Shown here piece after piece: positions 37,086-47,607 of a DNA stretch of 64,000 bases. Every line of letters starts with the position of its first letter. Positions within the stretch are counted from its first letter, which is position 1. The notes below the pieces were generated by a model that saw only the letters and a program-made list of their open reading frames with translations, had not been told where the DNA came from and did not search any database. The translations under genes and the position numbers were made by a program. The stretch is from Ursus arctos (taxonomy: Eukaryota > Chordata > Mammalia > Carnivora > Ursidae): assembly GCF_023065955.2 (NCBI RefSeq), contig NW_026622985.1, positions 766,001 through 830,000 on the forward strand, in the 5' to 3' direction.

Positions 37086-38485
37086 GAATTGTGTCTGTGA
37101 GCGTCTGCTGTGTTTTATCTCCATTTATTTTCGGCATCCTTTAGGAGTTGTGTCCCGAGGCCTAAGAAAAGCCAAAGAAAAGTCATTTTTGGAGTCTGAG
37201 CATGCTCACTCATTTTTCTGTATAAATTAATGGTCATTCCTTCTTTACACCATTTCTGCTGTGAAAGGTTTCCTTGGAGCACTGTACTTTCAAAGAGCGG
37301 GGGAAACTATACCCCATCCTGTGGGGTTAGCTTTAGTCTCCATGCTACACAGAACATTCCATGACTGTCGGATTTTCTCACTCAGACACTGCGTCTTTGA
37401 CCAGCTTCACCTGCCCCCCCCCTTTCCCGAATCAGGCACCTGTTCTGTTCTCTGTATCTGTGCATCCAGTATTTGTTTATTCCACGTGGAATGTACATGA
37501 GAGCATCTGGTATTTGCCTTTCTGTGTCTGAGTTACTTAGCATAAGGCTCCCAAGGTCTATGTTTCTATGTCTTTTTATTGAGAAGAATGCTGCAGTGAA
37601 CATGGGAGTGCATCTGTCTTTTTGAGGTACTGTTTTTGTGTTCTCCAAATAAATACTCAGTAGAGCCATTACTGGGTCATGTGGTAGTTGTATTTATTTT
37701 TTCAGGAACCTCCATACCATTTGTCACAGTGGCTGCACCCATTTCCATTCCCAACAGTGCACAGGGTCCCGTCATCAGCACAGCCTTGACCACACCTGGT
37801 GTCTGTCTCTGGGACAATTGCCGTTCCAACAGTTGTGAGGTGATAGCTGATTGCGGTTTTGACTTATGTTTCCCTGACGATGATTAGTGATGTTGAACAA
37901 CTTTTTCTGTGTCTGTTGGCCACCTGTATACCATCTTTGGAAAGTATCTATTCACATATTCTCCCCATTTTTTATACAGTGTGTGTGTGTTTTGTTTTTA
38001 TTTGTATGAGTGTCTTGTGTATTTTGGATATTAGCCTCTTCTCACACATATGATTTGCAAATATTTTTTCTCATTGGGTTCTATGCCTTTTTGAGTTTTT
38101 GATGGTTTCTTTGGCTGTGTGGAAGATTTCCGTTTGATGTCGTTCCACTTGTTTATTTTTGCATCTGTTTCCTTTGCATTTGGTGACCAATCCAAAGACT
38201 CTTTGCCAAGACCAAAGTCGAGAAATTTAGTACCTGTGTCTTCTTGGAGGTTTATGGATTCAGGTCCTGTGTTCAAGTCATTCATCCATTAAAATTTTTT
38301 GTGGGCAGTGTAAGAAAGTGATCCAGTTGCATTCTTCTGCATTTAGTGTCCAGTTTTCCTGTTACCGTTCACTGAAGAGATGGTCCTTTCCCCATGGCAT
38401 ATCTTCTGCTGCTGTTTCATAAGTTAGGACCATCTAGGTGTAGGTTAGTTTCTGAGCTTTCTATTCTGTTCCACTGACCTGTGTA

Positions 38486-38486
<1 letters not shown>

Positions 38487-38535
<49 letters not shown>
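38487..38535. repeat. (TG)n microsatellite
   Basis: About 22 uninterrupted TG dinucleotides ('gtgtgtgtgt...') within L1-G. On the minus strand it translates as His-Thr repeats, which is not a coding signal. Confidence 0.95.
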
Positions 38536-38536
<1 letters not shown>

Positions 38537-39028
38537 ATGCCAGTACCATGCTGCTTTGATGACTACAGCTTTGTAATCTAGCTTGAAATCCAGGAGTGTG
38601 GTGACTGCAGCTTTCTTTCTCCAGATCGCTTTGGGTATGTGGGGTCTTTTGTGATTCCATAGGAATTTTAGGGCTGTCTTCTGTTTCTTTGAATAATGCC
38701 ATTGGAATTCAGGTAGGGATTTCATCACATCTGTCCATTGATTGCTTTGGGTATGATGGACATGTTCACATAATTAACTCCTCCGTTTAATGAGCATGGC
38801 GTACGCTTCCATTTATTTGTGTCACCTTCCAAATCTTTGACCTATACATCCCCCACCCACACATGTTTTTCCTTTCTTTTCCACCATGTGTTGAGTGTAC
38901 CAGGTCTTTCTCATTCTTGGTTACTTTTATGCCTAGATTTTTTTTTCTCGATGCAGTTGTAAATGGCATTGATTTCTTAATTTCTCTTTGCAAAAGTGTG
39001 TCATCAGTATCTAGAAATGCAACAAGTT

Positions 39029-39222
39029 GGGACACCTGGGTGGCTCCATTGGTGAAGTGTCTGCCTTCAGCTCAGATCATGGTCCCAGGGTGCTGGGATT
39101 GAGCCCGACACCGGGCTCCCTGCTTAGCGGGTAGTCTTCTTCTCCCTCTGCCTGCCACTCCCCCTGCTCCTTCTCTTTCTCTCTCTGTCAAATAAATCAA
39201 TAAAATATTTAAAAATATAAAT
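39029..39222 (+). mobile_element. CAN-SINE, plus strand, within L1-G
   Basis: Starts 'gggacacctgggtggctcca' with an A box (tggctccattggtgaag), B box (gggattgagcccgac), a CT-rich body ('cttctccctctgcctgcc', 'ctctttctctctctgtc') and an A-rich tail of AAAT words. It is flanked by aaatgcaacaag (39015-39026) and aaatgaaacagg (39223-39234), 12 bp with two mismatches. Its head ('ctgccttcagctcagatcat') is the common carnivore form. Confidence 0.9.
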
Positions 39223-39381
39223 AAATGAAACAGGTCTCTGTATGTTGACTTTCTATCCTGCAGCTTTACTGAATTTGTTTATTCCAACAGTTTTTTGGTG
39301 GAATCTTGTGGGATTTCTACATATAGCATCATGTCATTTGCAAATAGTGACAGTTCTCCTGTATGGATTTCCTATCTTTCT

Positions 39382-40262
39382 CTTTTTTTTCAATTATATT
39401 ATCATAGTCATCCTACAGTACTTCATTAGTTTTTGATGTAGTGTTCCATGATTCATTGTTCACACAGAACACCCAGTGCTCATCACAACATGTGCCCTCC
39501 TTAATACCCATCACTGGGGTAACCCGTCTCCCTACCCCCTCCCTTTCTGCAACCCTCAGTTTGTTTCCCAGAGTCATAGTCTTTCATGGTTCATCTGCCC
39601 CTCTGATTCCCCTGCTTCCTTTTCCCCTTCTTTCTTCTCATGTCCTCCATGCTATTCCTTCCGTTCCACATAAGAGTGAAACCACATGATAATTGTCTTT
39701 TTCTGCTTGACTTATGTCACTTAGCATAATCCCCTCCTGGTCCATCCATATCCATGCAAATGGTGGGTATTCATCCTTTCTGATGACTGAGTAATATTCC
39801 ATTGTATACATGAACTGCATCTTTTTTATCCATTCATCTGTCTATAGTCATCTGCACTCTTTCCACAGTTTGGCTATTACAGACATTGATGCTATGAAAA
39901 TGAGGGTGCATGTGTCCCTTCTTTTCATCACATCTTTATCTTTGGGGTAAATACCCAGGAGTGCAATTGGTGGTTCATAGGGTAGCTTCATTTATAACTT
40001 CTTGAGGAACATCCATACCATTTTCGAGTGTCTTTACTGGACTGCATTCCCAACAGCAGTGCAAGAGGGTTCCCCTGTCTCCACATCCTCGCAAATATTT
40101 GTAATTCCATGTCTTCTTAATTTTAGACATTCGGCCTGGTGTGATATGGCATCTCTAGGGGTTTAGATTTGTATTTCCCTGAAGCCAAGTGATATGGAGC
40201 ATTTAAGCATGTATCTCTTCTTTTTTGTATGTCATCATCAGAGAAATGACCATTCATGTTTT
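39382..40262 (-). mobile_element. L1-H: 5'-truncated minus-strand LINE-1, intermediate age
   Basis: A poly(T) at 39382-39389 marks the 3' end on the minus strand. Then come the 3' UTR ('gaacacccagtgctcatcac', 'tgtgccctccttaataccca') and the ORF2 C-terminus ('gagtaatattccattgtata', 'ttattaccc'-type text at ~39950), ending at about 40262. It is more diverged than L1-A or L1-O. No TSD found. It inserted into or beside L1-G. Confidence 0.85.
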
Positions 40263-40340
40263 AACGCATGAATACACCATAAGTCCGGATAGGACACTGA
40301 AGCCTGGATGATGCGATCTGTTGGAACTGTGGAGAATTTC
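40263..40340. other. Short unassigned sequence
   Basis: 78 bp between L1-H and the target duplication of L1-I. It does not look like satellite, L1 or the GC-rich repeat. No feature seen. Confidence 0.5.
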
Positions 40341-40358
40341 AAAAGATCGTGGTTGAGG

Positions 40359-40614
40359 AGAAGAAAGGGATAAAGAAGGGGGGGTAATCAGAAGGGGGAA
40401 TGAATCATGAGAGACTATGGACTCTGAGAAACAAACTGAGGGCTTCAGAGGGAAGGGGGTGGGGGACTAGACTGTTGATGGGTAGTAAGGAGGGCACGTA
40501 TTGCATGGTGCACTGGGTGTTATACGCAACTAATGAATCATCGAGCCTTACATCGGAAACTGGGGATGTACTGTATGGTGACTAACATAATATAATAAAA
40601 AATATTATTATAAA
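40359..40614 (+). mobile_element. L1-I: 3' UTR-only LINE-1 insertion with 18-bp TSD
   Basis: A 256-bp L1 3' end ('agaagaaagggataaagaag' to 'aaaatattattataaaa'). It is flanked by aaaagatcgtggttgagg at 40341-40358 and 40615-40632. The tail is A-rich. Severe 5' truncation and near-consensus sequence mark a recent insertion at the left edge of the GC-rich repeat. Confidence 0.95.
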
Positions 40615-40632
40615 AAAAGATCGTGGTTGAGG

Positions 40633-42690
40633 GTGAGTTTTAGGATCAGGGTGAGGCTAATTGTTTGTCTCAGCGCAGGGGGGCCTTGGAAGTGGTGGTT
40701 CTGTGGAATGGGCTCAGGGGGCCTTCCCATTTTCCCTGCTCTGAATCCTTTCTGGAACCACAAATGGCACCGTTCCTTCCGTGGGATAGGCTGAGTCCTC
40801 TGGCAGTGCACAGGTGTGCAAAATCACAGGGGCTGAGAAGCCAGGCCCCTGCGGAGGGACCCCTCAGAAGACCACCTAGGGTCACGGTTAGGGCCCAGGG
40901 GATTGGCAGGACCGTTCTGCCTCCTGAATGGTGAAAACCCAAGGGGGCTGAGTTATGGGTAAACGGTAGGGTGAGGGTCAGCCTGGGGGTATGGGAGCGG
41001 GGGTGGGGTGTGCTGAAAGTCATGTTTAAAGGGAAGGGCTCAGGGGGCCCAGCATATACCCTCCATTGAAGGCTTTGCGTCACCCCAAAGGGCACAAGTT
41101 CCTGGTGGGTAGCAGGCTGAGTCCTGTGGGCTGGCTCAGGTATCCCAGTCCCTGGGGATTTGGAGCCAGGCCCCTGGGGAGGGGCCTCTGAAAAGCGAAC
41201 CTAGGGTTAGGGGTAAGCCCCAGGAGCATGGCGGGTGCGACGTGCCTTCTGTGCCTTAAGCCTGCATGTCCCTGAGTTGAGGGCATGGGGGAGAGGGAGA
41301 GTCAGCTCCAGGTTTGGGCACAGGAGGCTGCCTAAAGTCGACATGGCACATTGGGGCTCAGGGACACCCTCCAGTAGTCCAGACCTGAGCGGCCTGTGGC
41401 GGCCCAAGGGGCACAGTTTCCTGTGGGGTGGCAGGCTAAGACCCCCGGTCGTGCTCAGGTGTCCCAAATACTCAAGGATTCGGTGCAACGAGCATGGGGG
41501 CGGGCCCCCTCTAGGCCGACCAAGGGTCAGGGTTAGGTCCCAGGACCCTGGGTTGCCCGATCTGCCAGCTGAGCAGCGAGGTGGGTGGCTGTATGAGTTC
41601 AGATCATGGAGGACGGGGAGCGTCAGGCCCAGGGTTTAAGCTTGGGAGATCACCGAAGTTGCCATCGGACCTCTAGGGCTCAGGAGGGCCACCCAAGTTC
41701 TCCTGCCCTAAATGGTCTGTGGCGTCCCAAGGGTCATGGTTTCCTGCAGGTTAGCAGGCTAAGTCATGTGGCGATGCTCCAATGTCCCCAAACCACAGGG
41801 ATTCTATATTAGGCCACAGGGTATGGGCCCCATTTCAGCAGACCTAGGAATAGGGTTACGCCCAAGGAGAGGGCAGGCCGAATTTGCCGGCTGTGCTTCC
41901 ACTAGGGGGCGGGGTGAGTTGAGGGCGCAGGGGAGGGGGAGCGTGGGCCCCACTGTTGGGGCACGGGGGCGGGGGGCTGCGGAAAGTTGCCGGGAACTGG
42001 GGGGGGGGGGCTGCCGGTTCTCCCGCCCTGAATGCTCGTAGGCGCCCCAAGGGGCCCAGGTTGCTGCAGTGCGGCAGGCTGAGTCCTGCGCTGGGGCTCA
42101 GGTGTCTGAAATCCCGGGGCCTGGGGTGCCAGGCCCCTGGGGAGGGGCCCTTCAGCGACCAACCTAGGGTTAGGGTTAGGCCCTAGGAGCTCAGCAGGCC
42201 TGATCCGCAGGCTGTGCAGCGAGCTGGGCGGCACGCCGAGGTGAGGGCGTGAGGGAGGGTGAGCGTGGGCTCCAGGGTTTGGGCGCAGAAGGGCTGCCGA
42301 AGTTCGCCGGGGGGCCCTGCAGGTTCTCCCACCCTGAATACTCAGTGGCGCCCCAAGGGGCCTGGGTGCGGCAGGCTGAGTCCAGCGCTGGGGCTCAGGT
42401 GTCCCCTATCCCCCGGGCTGTGGCGCCAGGCACCTGGGGAAGGGCCCCTCGGTGGCCGACCTAGGATTAGGGTTAGGCCCCAGGAGCCCGGCAGCCCTGA
42501 TCTGTTGGCTGGTTGGTGAGCTGGATGGATGGCTTAGTTGAGAGACTGGCGGAGGGGGGGCGTTAGTCCCAGGAATTTGGGGCGAGAGGCTGCTGAATGT
42601 CGCTGTGGGCCATTTCGAGCCATGGGGGACCCTCCCAGTTTTCCAGCCCTGAGCGCTGTCCAGCACCCCCAGGGACACGGTTTCCCTGCT
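40633..42690 (+). repeat. GC-rich ~320-bp tandem repeat with TTAGGG-like boxes, six direct units
   Basis: Each unit has a box like 'cctagggttagggttaggcc' at about 40874, 41200, 41523, 41846, 42165 and 42464 (spacing 326, 323, 323, 319, 299), a 'gcaggctgagtcctg' word about 85-90 bp before it, and 'gccccaaggggc' just before that. Conservation of spacing over six units shows a true tandem array. The part at 41880-42470 is rich in CG dinucleotides and has a run of 11 G at 42000-42010. Long open frames on both strands are GC-driven and give Pro/Arg/Gly-rich nonsense. Embedded telomere-like words suggest subtelomeric origin (inference). Confidence 0.88.
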
Positions 42691-43730
42691 CCTCCTGCAT
42701 CCTCAACTCAGCCCACCACAGTGCTCTCTGCAGAGCCTGTTGATAGGACCTGCCAGGCCCCTGCAGCCTAACCCTAAACCTAGGTCGTCCTTGGATGGGC
42801 CTCTCCCTAGGTGCCTGGCTCTGAGGCCTTGGAGATACGGGGACACCTGAGCCGGACTGGGGGACTTAGCCTGCCATCCCGTTGGAAACCGTGCCCCTTT
42901 GGGTGCCGCTCAGTGCTCAGGCCTGAAGAACTGTGAAGGCCCCCTGAGCCCCAAGGAGCTGAGGGTGACTTTTGAAGTCCTCCCGTGCCCAGACCCTCAG
43001 GCTGACGCTCACCCTCCCCCGTGCCCTCAACTTAGCCAGCCGCAAAGCTAGCAGCACAGTCACCAGATCGAACCTGCCAAGCCCCTGGGGCCTAACCATA
43101 ACCTTAGGTTGGCTTGGGAGTGGACCCTCTCCAGCGGACTGGCCCTAAAGCCCTGGGGATAGGGGACACCTTATCCTGACTGTAGGACTCAGCCTGCCAC
43201 CCAGAATGAAAAACTGACATTTGAGGCGCTGCAGCACCTTCCAGGTATGAGAAATGGAAGCGCCCCCCAAGCCCATCCTGGGCAACCCCGACCTTCGGTG
43301 TCCCCTCGCCCAAACCCTGAAGCTGATGCTCCCCCTCACCTGAACTCTCAACATAGCCCAACAGATTGCTCATGGGACAGCTGGGACATTGCCCCTGCAG
43401 GGCTCCTGGGGCCTATCCCTAACCCTAGGTTGGCTCCGAGGAGCCCCTCCTTAGGGGACTGTCCCCAAAGCCCCATTGATCGGGGAAACCTAACCACATT
43501 GCAGGACTCAGCCTTCCACCCAGCAAGAAACCGTGCCCTTTGGGGCACCGCAGCGCCTTCAGGGCAGGTGAAATTGGAGGACCCCCGAGCCCATCCTGAC
43601 CAACCCCCACTTTTGGTGGTCCCCTCACCCAATGCCTGAGGCTGACACAACCCTGACCCATGCCCTCAACTCAGCTCACTGTGTAGCTTGTTGCATGCCA
43701 GAAGATCTCATCTGCCCATCTCCTGGGGCC
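42691..43730 (-). repeat. Same ~320-bp repeat, four inverted units
   Basis: From about 42690 the repeat continues as its reverse complement: 'gcctaaccctaaacctagg' near 42762, then 43088, 43409 and 43727 (spacing 326, 321, 318), with 'aggactcagcctgccaccc' at 43184 and 43503. The two arms therefore meet head to head, with TTAGGG-like boxes reading rightward on the left and CCCTAA-like boxes on the right. The turn lies between 'gggacacggtttccctgc' (42673-42690) and 'catcctcaactcagcccacc' (about 42699-42718). The arms are diverged, not a perfect palindrome. Confidence 0.88.
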
Positions 43731-44155
43731 TAACCCTAATCCCAACCCCAGTTTCAACACTAACCCTAACCCCAACCCCTAACTCTGACCCTGACCGTTA
43801 CCATGTCCTTATCCCTGACTCTGATGCTGACCATGACCCTGACTCGGACCTGACCCTACCCTGACCCTGACCCTGACCCAGACCCTGATCCTGACTCTGA
43901 CCCTGACCATGACCCTGACCATGAACCTGACTTGGACCTTGACCCTGGTCCTGACCCTGACCCTGGCCCTGATCATGACCCTGACTCACCATGACTCTAA
44001 CTGGGACCCTGACCCTTACCCTGACTATGACCCTGCAGACCCTGACCCTAATGCTGATCCTTACCCTGACCCTGACCATGACCCTATGACTCTGCGGACC
44101 CTGACCCTAACTCTGACCCCAACCCTAACCCTAACCCTGACCTTTAACTCTTCAC
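43727..44155. repeat. Degenerate telomere-like array (CCCTAA/CCCTGA variants)
   Basis: More than sixty hexamer-like words, mostly CCCTGA with CCCTAA, CCCCAA and TCCTGA variants, growing directly out of the CCCTAA box of the last inverted unit. Exact CCCTAA words cluster at both ends (43730-43780 and 44100-44145), while the middle is CCCTGA-rich. It is interstitial: L1-J follows. Six-base periodicity yields long Thr-Leu or Asp-Pro open frames (43909-44163 and the minus strand) that are not genes. Confidence 0.93.
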
Positions 44156-44990
44156 CAGGTTAGCCATTCCCCCCACCCCCACCACTCTAAAACCCGCAGG
44201 TTCATTCCCAGAGTCTATAGTCTCTCACGGTTCATCTCCCCATCTGTTCTCGCCCCTTCATTTTTCCCTTCCTTCTCCTAATGATCTCCCTGCTATTCCT
44301 TGCGTTCCACAAATAAGTGAAACCATATGATAACTGTCTTAGTCTGCTTGACTTATCTCACTTAGCATAATCTTCTCCAGTTCCATCCATGTTGATGCAA
44401 ATGTTTGGTAATCATTCTTTCTGATGGCTGAGTAATATTCCATTGTATATAAGGAACACATCTTCTTTATCCATTCATCTCAACTTAAGGGCATCTCAGC
44501 TACTTCCACAGTTCTGCTGTTGTGGACATTGCTGCTATAAACATTGGGGTGCATATGGCCCTTCTTTTCACTGCATCTGTATCTTTGGGGTTATTACCCA
44601 GTAGTGAAATTCCTAGGTTATAGGGTAGCACTATTTTAAAATTTTTATGGAGCCTCCACACTGCCTTCCAAACTGGCTGTACCAACTTTCATTCCCACCA
44701 ACCGTGTAAGGGTGTTCCCCTTTCTTAACATCCTCTCTATCATTTGTTCCTTGCCTTGTCAATTTTTGCCATTCTAACTGGTGTAAGGTGGTATCTTGAT
44801 GTGGTTTTGATTTGAATTTCCCTGATGGCTAATGGCTTTGAACATTTTTTTGTGTGTCTGTTAGGCATTTGTATGTCTTCACTGGAAAAGGATATGCTCA
44901 TATTTTCTCCCTTTTTAAAAAACTTTGATTACTTGTTTCTTGGGTGTGGAGTTTGAGAAGTTCTTTATAGATCTTGGATACCAGCCTTTT

Positions 44991-45202
44991 TTTTAAATGT
45001 TTTTTTATTATATTATGTTAGTCACCATACAGTACATCCCTGGTTTCTGATGCAAAGTTCGATGATTCATTAGTTGCGTATAACACCCAGTGCACCATGC
45101 AATACGTGCCCTCCTTACTACCCATCACCAGTCTATCCCATTCCCCCACCTCCCTCCCCTCTGAAGCCCTCAGTTTGTTTCCCAGAGTCCATAGTCTCTC
45201 AT
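44991..45202 (-). mobile_element. L1-K: nested 3' UTR-only L1 with 15-bp TSD
   Basis: A poly(T)-headed L1 3' UTR ('tattatgttagtcaccatac' to 'gagtccatagtctctcat') inserted in L1-J. The target ggataccagcctttt (44976-44990) is repeated as ggataccggcctttt (45203-45217), one mismatch. Same orientation as its host. Confidence 0.93.
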
Positions 45203-47441
45203 GGATACCGGCCTTTTATCTGTAGTGTCATTTGCAAAGATCTTCTCCGATTCCGTGGGTTGCATCTTTGATTTATTGACTGTTTCCTTTGTTGTGTAGG
45301 AGCTTTTTTATCTTGATGAAGTCCCAAGTGTTCATTTTTGCTTTTCTTTCCCCTGCCTTTGGGGATGTGTAATGAAAGAAGTTGCTGTGGCTGATGTCAA
45401 AGAGGTTACTGCCTATGTTCTCCTCCGTGATTTTGATGGATTCCTGTCTCACATCGAGGTCTTTCACCCATTTGGAGCTTATCTTTGTGTATGGTGTGAG
45501 AGAGTGGTCACTTTTCATTCTTCTGTATAGAGCTGTCCAATTTTCTCACCATCATTTACTGAAGTGACTGTCTTTTTTCCATGGATGTTTTTTCCTGTCT
45601 TGTCAAAGATTAGTTGATCATAGAGTTTAGGGTCCATTTCTGCAGTCTATTCTATTCCATTGGACTATGTGTCTGTTTTTATGCCAGTACCATGCTGTCT
45701 TGGTGATCACAGCTTTGTAGTATAGCTTGAAATCAAGCAAGGTGATGCCCCCAGCACTGTTTTTCTTTTTCATCATTTCCTCGGCAATTCAGGGTCTTTC
45801 CTGATTCCACACAAATTTTAGGATTGTTTGTTCCAGCTCTTTGAAAAATGTTATTGGTATTTTTATCGGGATGGTGTTGAAAGTGTAGATTGCTCTGAGT
45901 AGCATAGACATTTTAACTATGTTTATTCTTCTGATTCATGAGCATGGAATGTTTTTCCATCTTTTGGTGTCCTCTTCAATGTCTTATATCGGTGTTCTGT
46001 AGTTTCTGGAATATAGGTCCTTTACCTCTTTGGTTAGGTTTATTCCGAGATATCTTATGGTTTTGGTGCTATTATATATGCAATAAATTCACTAAATTCT
46101 CTTTCTCCAGTCTCATTGTTCATGTATAGAAATGCAGCTGATTCCTGTGCATTGATTTTGTATCCTACCATGTTAGTGAATTGCTGAATGAGTTCTAGTA
46201 ATTTGGGGGTGTAGTCTTTTGGGTTTTCCACATCAAGTATCACGTCATCTGGGAAGGGAGAGAGTTTGACTTCTTTGCCAATTTGAATACATTTATTCTT
46301 TTTGTTGTCTAATTGTTGTTGCTAGGACTTCTAGTACCATGTTGAATGAAAATGGTGAGAGTGGGCATCCTTGTCATGTTCCTGATCTTAGGGAAAGGCT
46401 CTCAGCTTTTCCCATTGAGAATGATTTTCCCTATGGGCTTTTCATAGATGGGTTTTATGAAATTGAGGAACGTACCCTCTATCCCTACACTCTGGAGTGT
46501 TTTAATCAGGAAAGGATGCTGTATTTTGTCAAATGTTTTTTCTGCATCAATTGAGAGGACCATATGATTCTTATCTCTTCTCTTATTAATGTGTTCTATC
46601 ACACTGATCAATTTGCGAATGTTGAACCACCCCTGCATCCCAGGGATGAATGCCACATGGCCGAGATGGATAATCCTTTTAATGTAGTGTTGGATCCTAT
46701 TGGCTAGAATCTTGTTGAGAATTGTGGCATCTATATTCATCAGGGATATCGGTCTGTAATTCTCCTTTTTGATGGGGTCTTTGCCTGGTTTGGGGATCAA
46801 GGTAATATTGGCCTCATAAAATGAGTTTGGAAGTTTTCCTTCTGCTTCCATTTATCGAAACAGCTTCAGGGGAATAGGTATTATTTCTTCTTTGAATGTT
46901 TGGTAGAATTCCCCAGGGAATCCATCAGGCCCTGGACTCTTGCTTTTTGGGAGGTTTTTAATCACTGCGTCAATCTCCTCACTGGTTATTGGTCTATTTA
47001 GGTTGTTGATTTCTTCCATTTCAGTTGTCCATTTCAGTCTTGGCAGTTTATAGGTTTCCAGGAAGGCATCAATTTCTTCCAGTTTGCTTAATTTACTGGC
47101 ATGTAGTTGTTGATAATGGTTTCTGATGATTGTTTCAATTTCCTTGGTGTTAGTCATGGTCTCTCCCCTTTTTCATTCATAATTTTATTTATTTGGGTCC
47201 TTTCTCTATTCTTTTGAATAATTCTGGCCAGTGGGTTATCGATCTTATTAGTTCTTTCAAAGAACCAGCTTGTAGCTTTGTTGATCTGCTCTAGTGTATT
47301 TTGGGTTTCTAATTTCTTGTTCTCTCCTCTAATCTCAATCAGTTGTCTTTTTGTGCATGGCTTAGGCCTGTTCTTCGATTCCAGCTCCAGCTGTTTAAGG
47401 TGTGAGTATAAGGACTGCATTTTAGGTTTTTCTATTCTTTT

Positions 47442-47607
47442 TTTTTGATAATAATTTTTTATCATGTTATGTTAGTCACCATACGGTATATCCTTAGTTT
47501 CTGATGTAGTGTTCCATGATTCATTATTTGTGCATAACACCCAGTGCACCATGCAATATGTGCCCTCCTTAATACCCATCACCAGCCTATCCCAATCTCC
47601 CACGCCC
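47442..47607 (-). mobile_element. L1-L: second nested 3' UTR-only L1, 10-bp TSD
   Basis: A T-rich start, then 'catgttatgttagtcaccat' and 'acacccagtgcaccatgcaa' up to 'ccaatctcccacgcc'. The target ctattctttt lies at 47432-47441 and 47608-47617 and interrupts the ORF2 text 'aaaagaatagaaaaacctaa' (minus). The sequence is more diverged than L1-K, so it is an earlier event. Confidence 0.9.

Larger units (their letters stand above)
35532..37314. other. Low-copy sequence with decayed old repeats; no gene identified
   Basis: Nearly 1.8 kb free of satellite, young L1 and SINE. Open frames up to 139 codons (35688-36107) show no recognisable domain and no codon signature, and I do not call a gene. 35532-36030 holds nothing I can identify. 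Possible older repeats inside are listed separately at 36040, 36280 and 36840. The remaining 37085-37314 is unassigned. This may be the only ordinary single-copy-like DNA in the window. Confidence 0.5.
37315..39388 (-). mobile_element. L1-G: old LINE-1 (L1M-like), minus strand, SINE-interrupted
   Basis: Diverged minus-strand L1. It has a 3' UTR-like start (37315-37440, including a run of nine C), then ORF2 from C-terminus to RT: 'gagttacttagcataaggct', 'cagtggctgcaccc', 'ttccattcccaacag', 'tcatttgcaaatag'. Translated pieces at 38031-38285 and 38417-38728 ([30 protein letters not shown]) are ORF2. It is much more diverged than the other L1s and contains a (TG)n tract and a CAN-SINE, so it is the oldest L1 here. 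It ends where the poly(T) of L1-H begins. Confidence 0.85.

Noticed and set aside
38417..38728. His-Thr repeat protein
   Set aside because: Translation of a (TG)n microsatellite inside an old L1 ORF2 remnant.
19845..39222. Functional tRNA genes at the A/B boxes
   Set aside because: They are heads of CAN-SINEs with A-rich tails and TSDs, and lack a foldable tRNA acceptor stem.
40665..43661. Many GC-rich ORFs of 60-140 codons on both strands
   Set aside because: They recur with the ~320-bp repeat, overlap on all frames and show Pro/Gly/Arg-rich composition with no domain or splice structure.
43798..44163. Long ORFs of Thr-Leu, Asp-Pro or Val-Arg repeats
   Set aside because: Direct translation of a degenerate hexamer telomere-like array.
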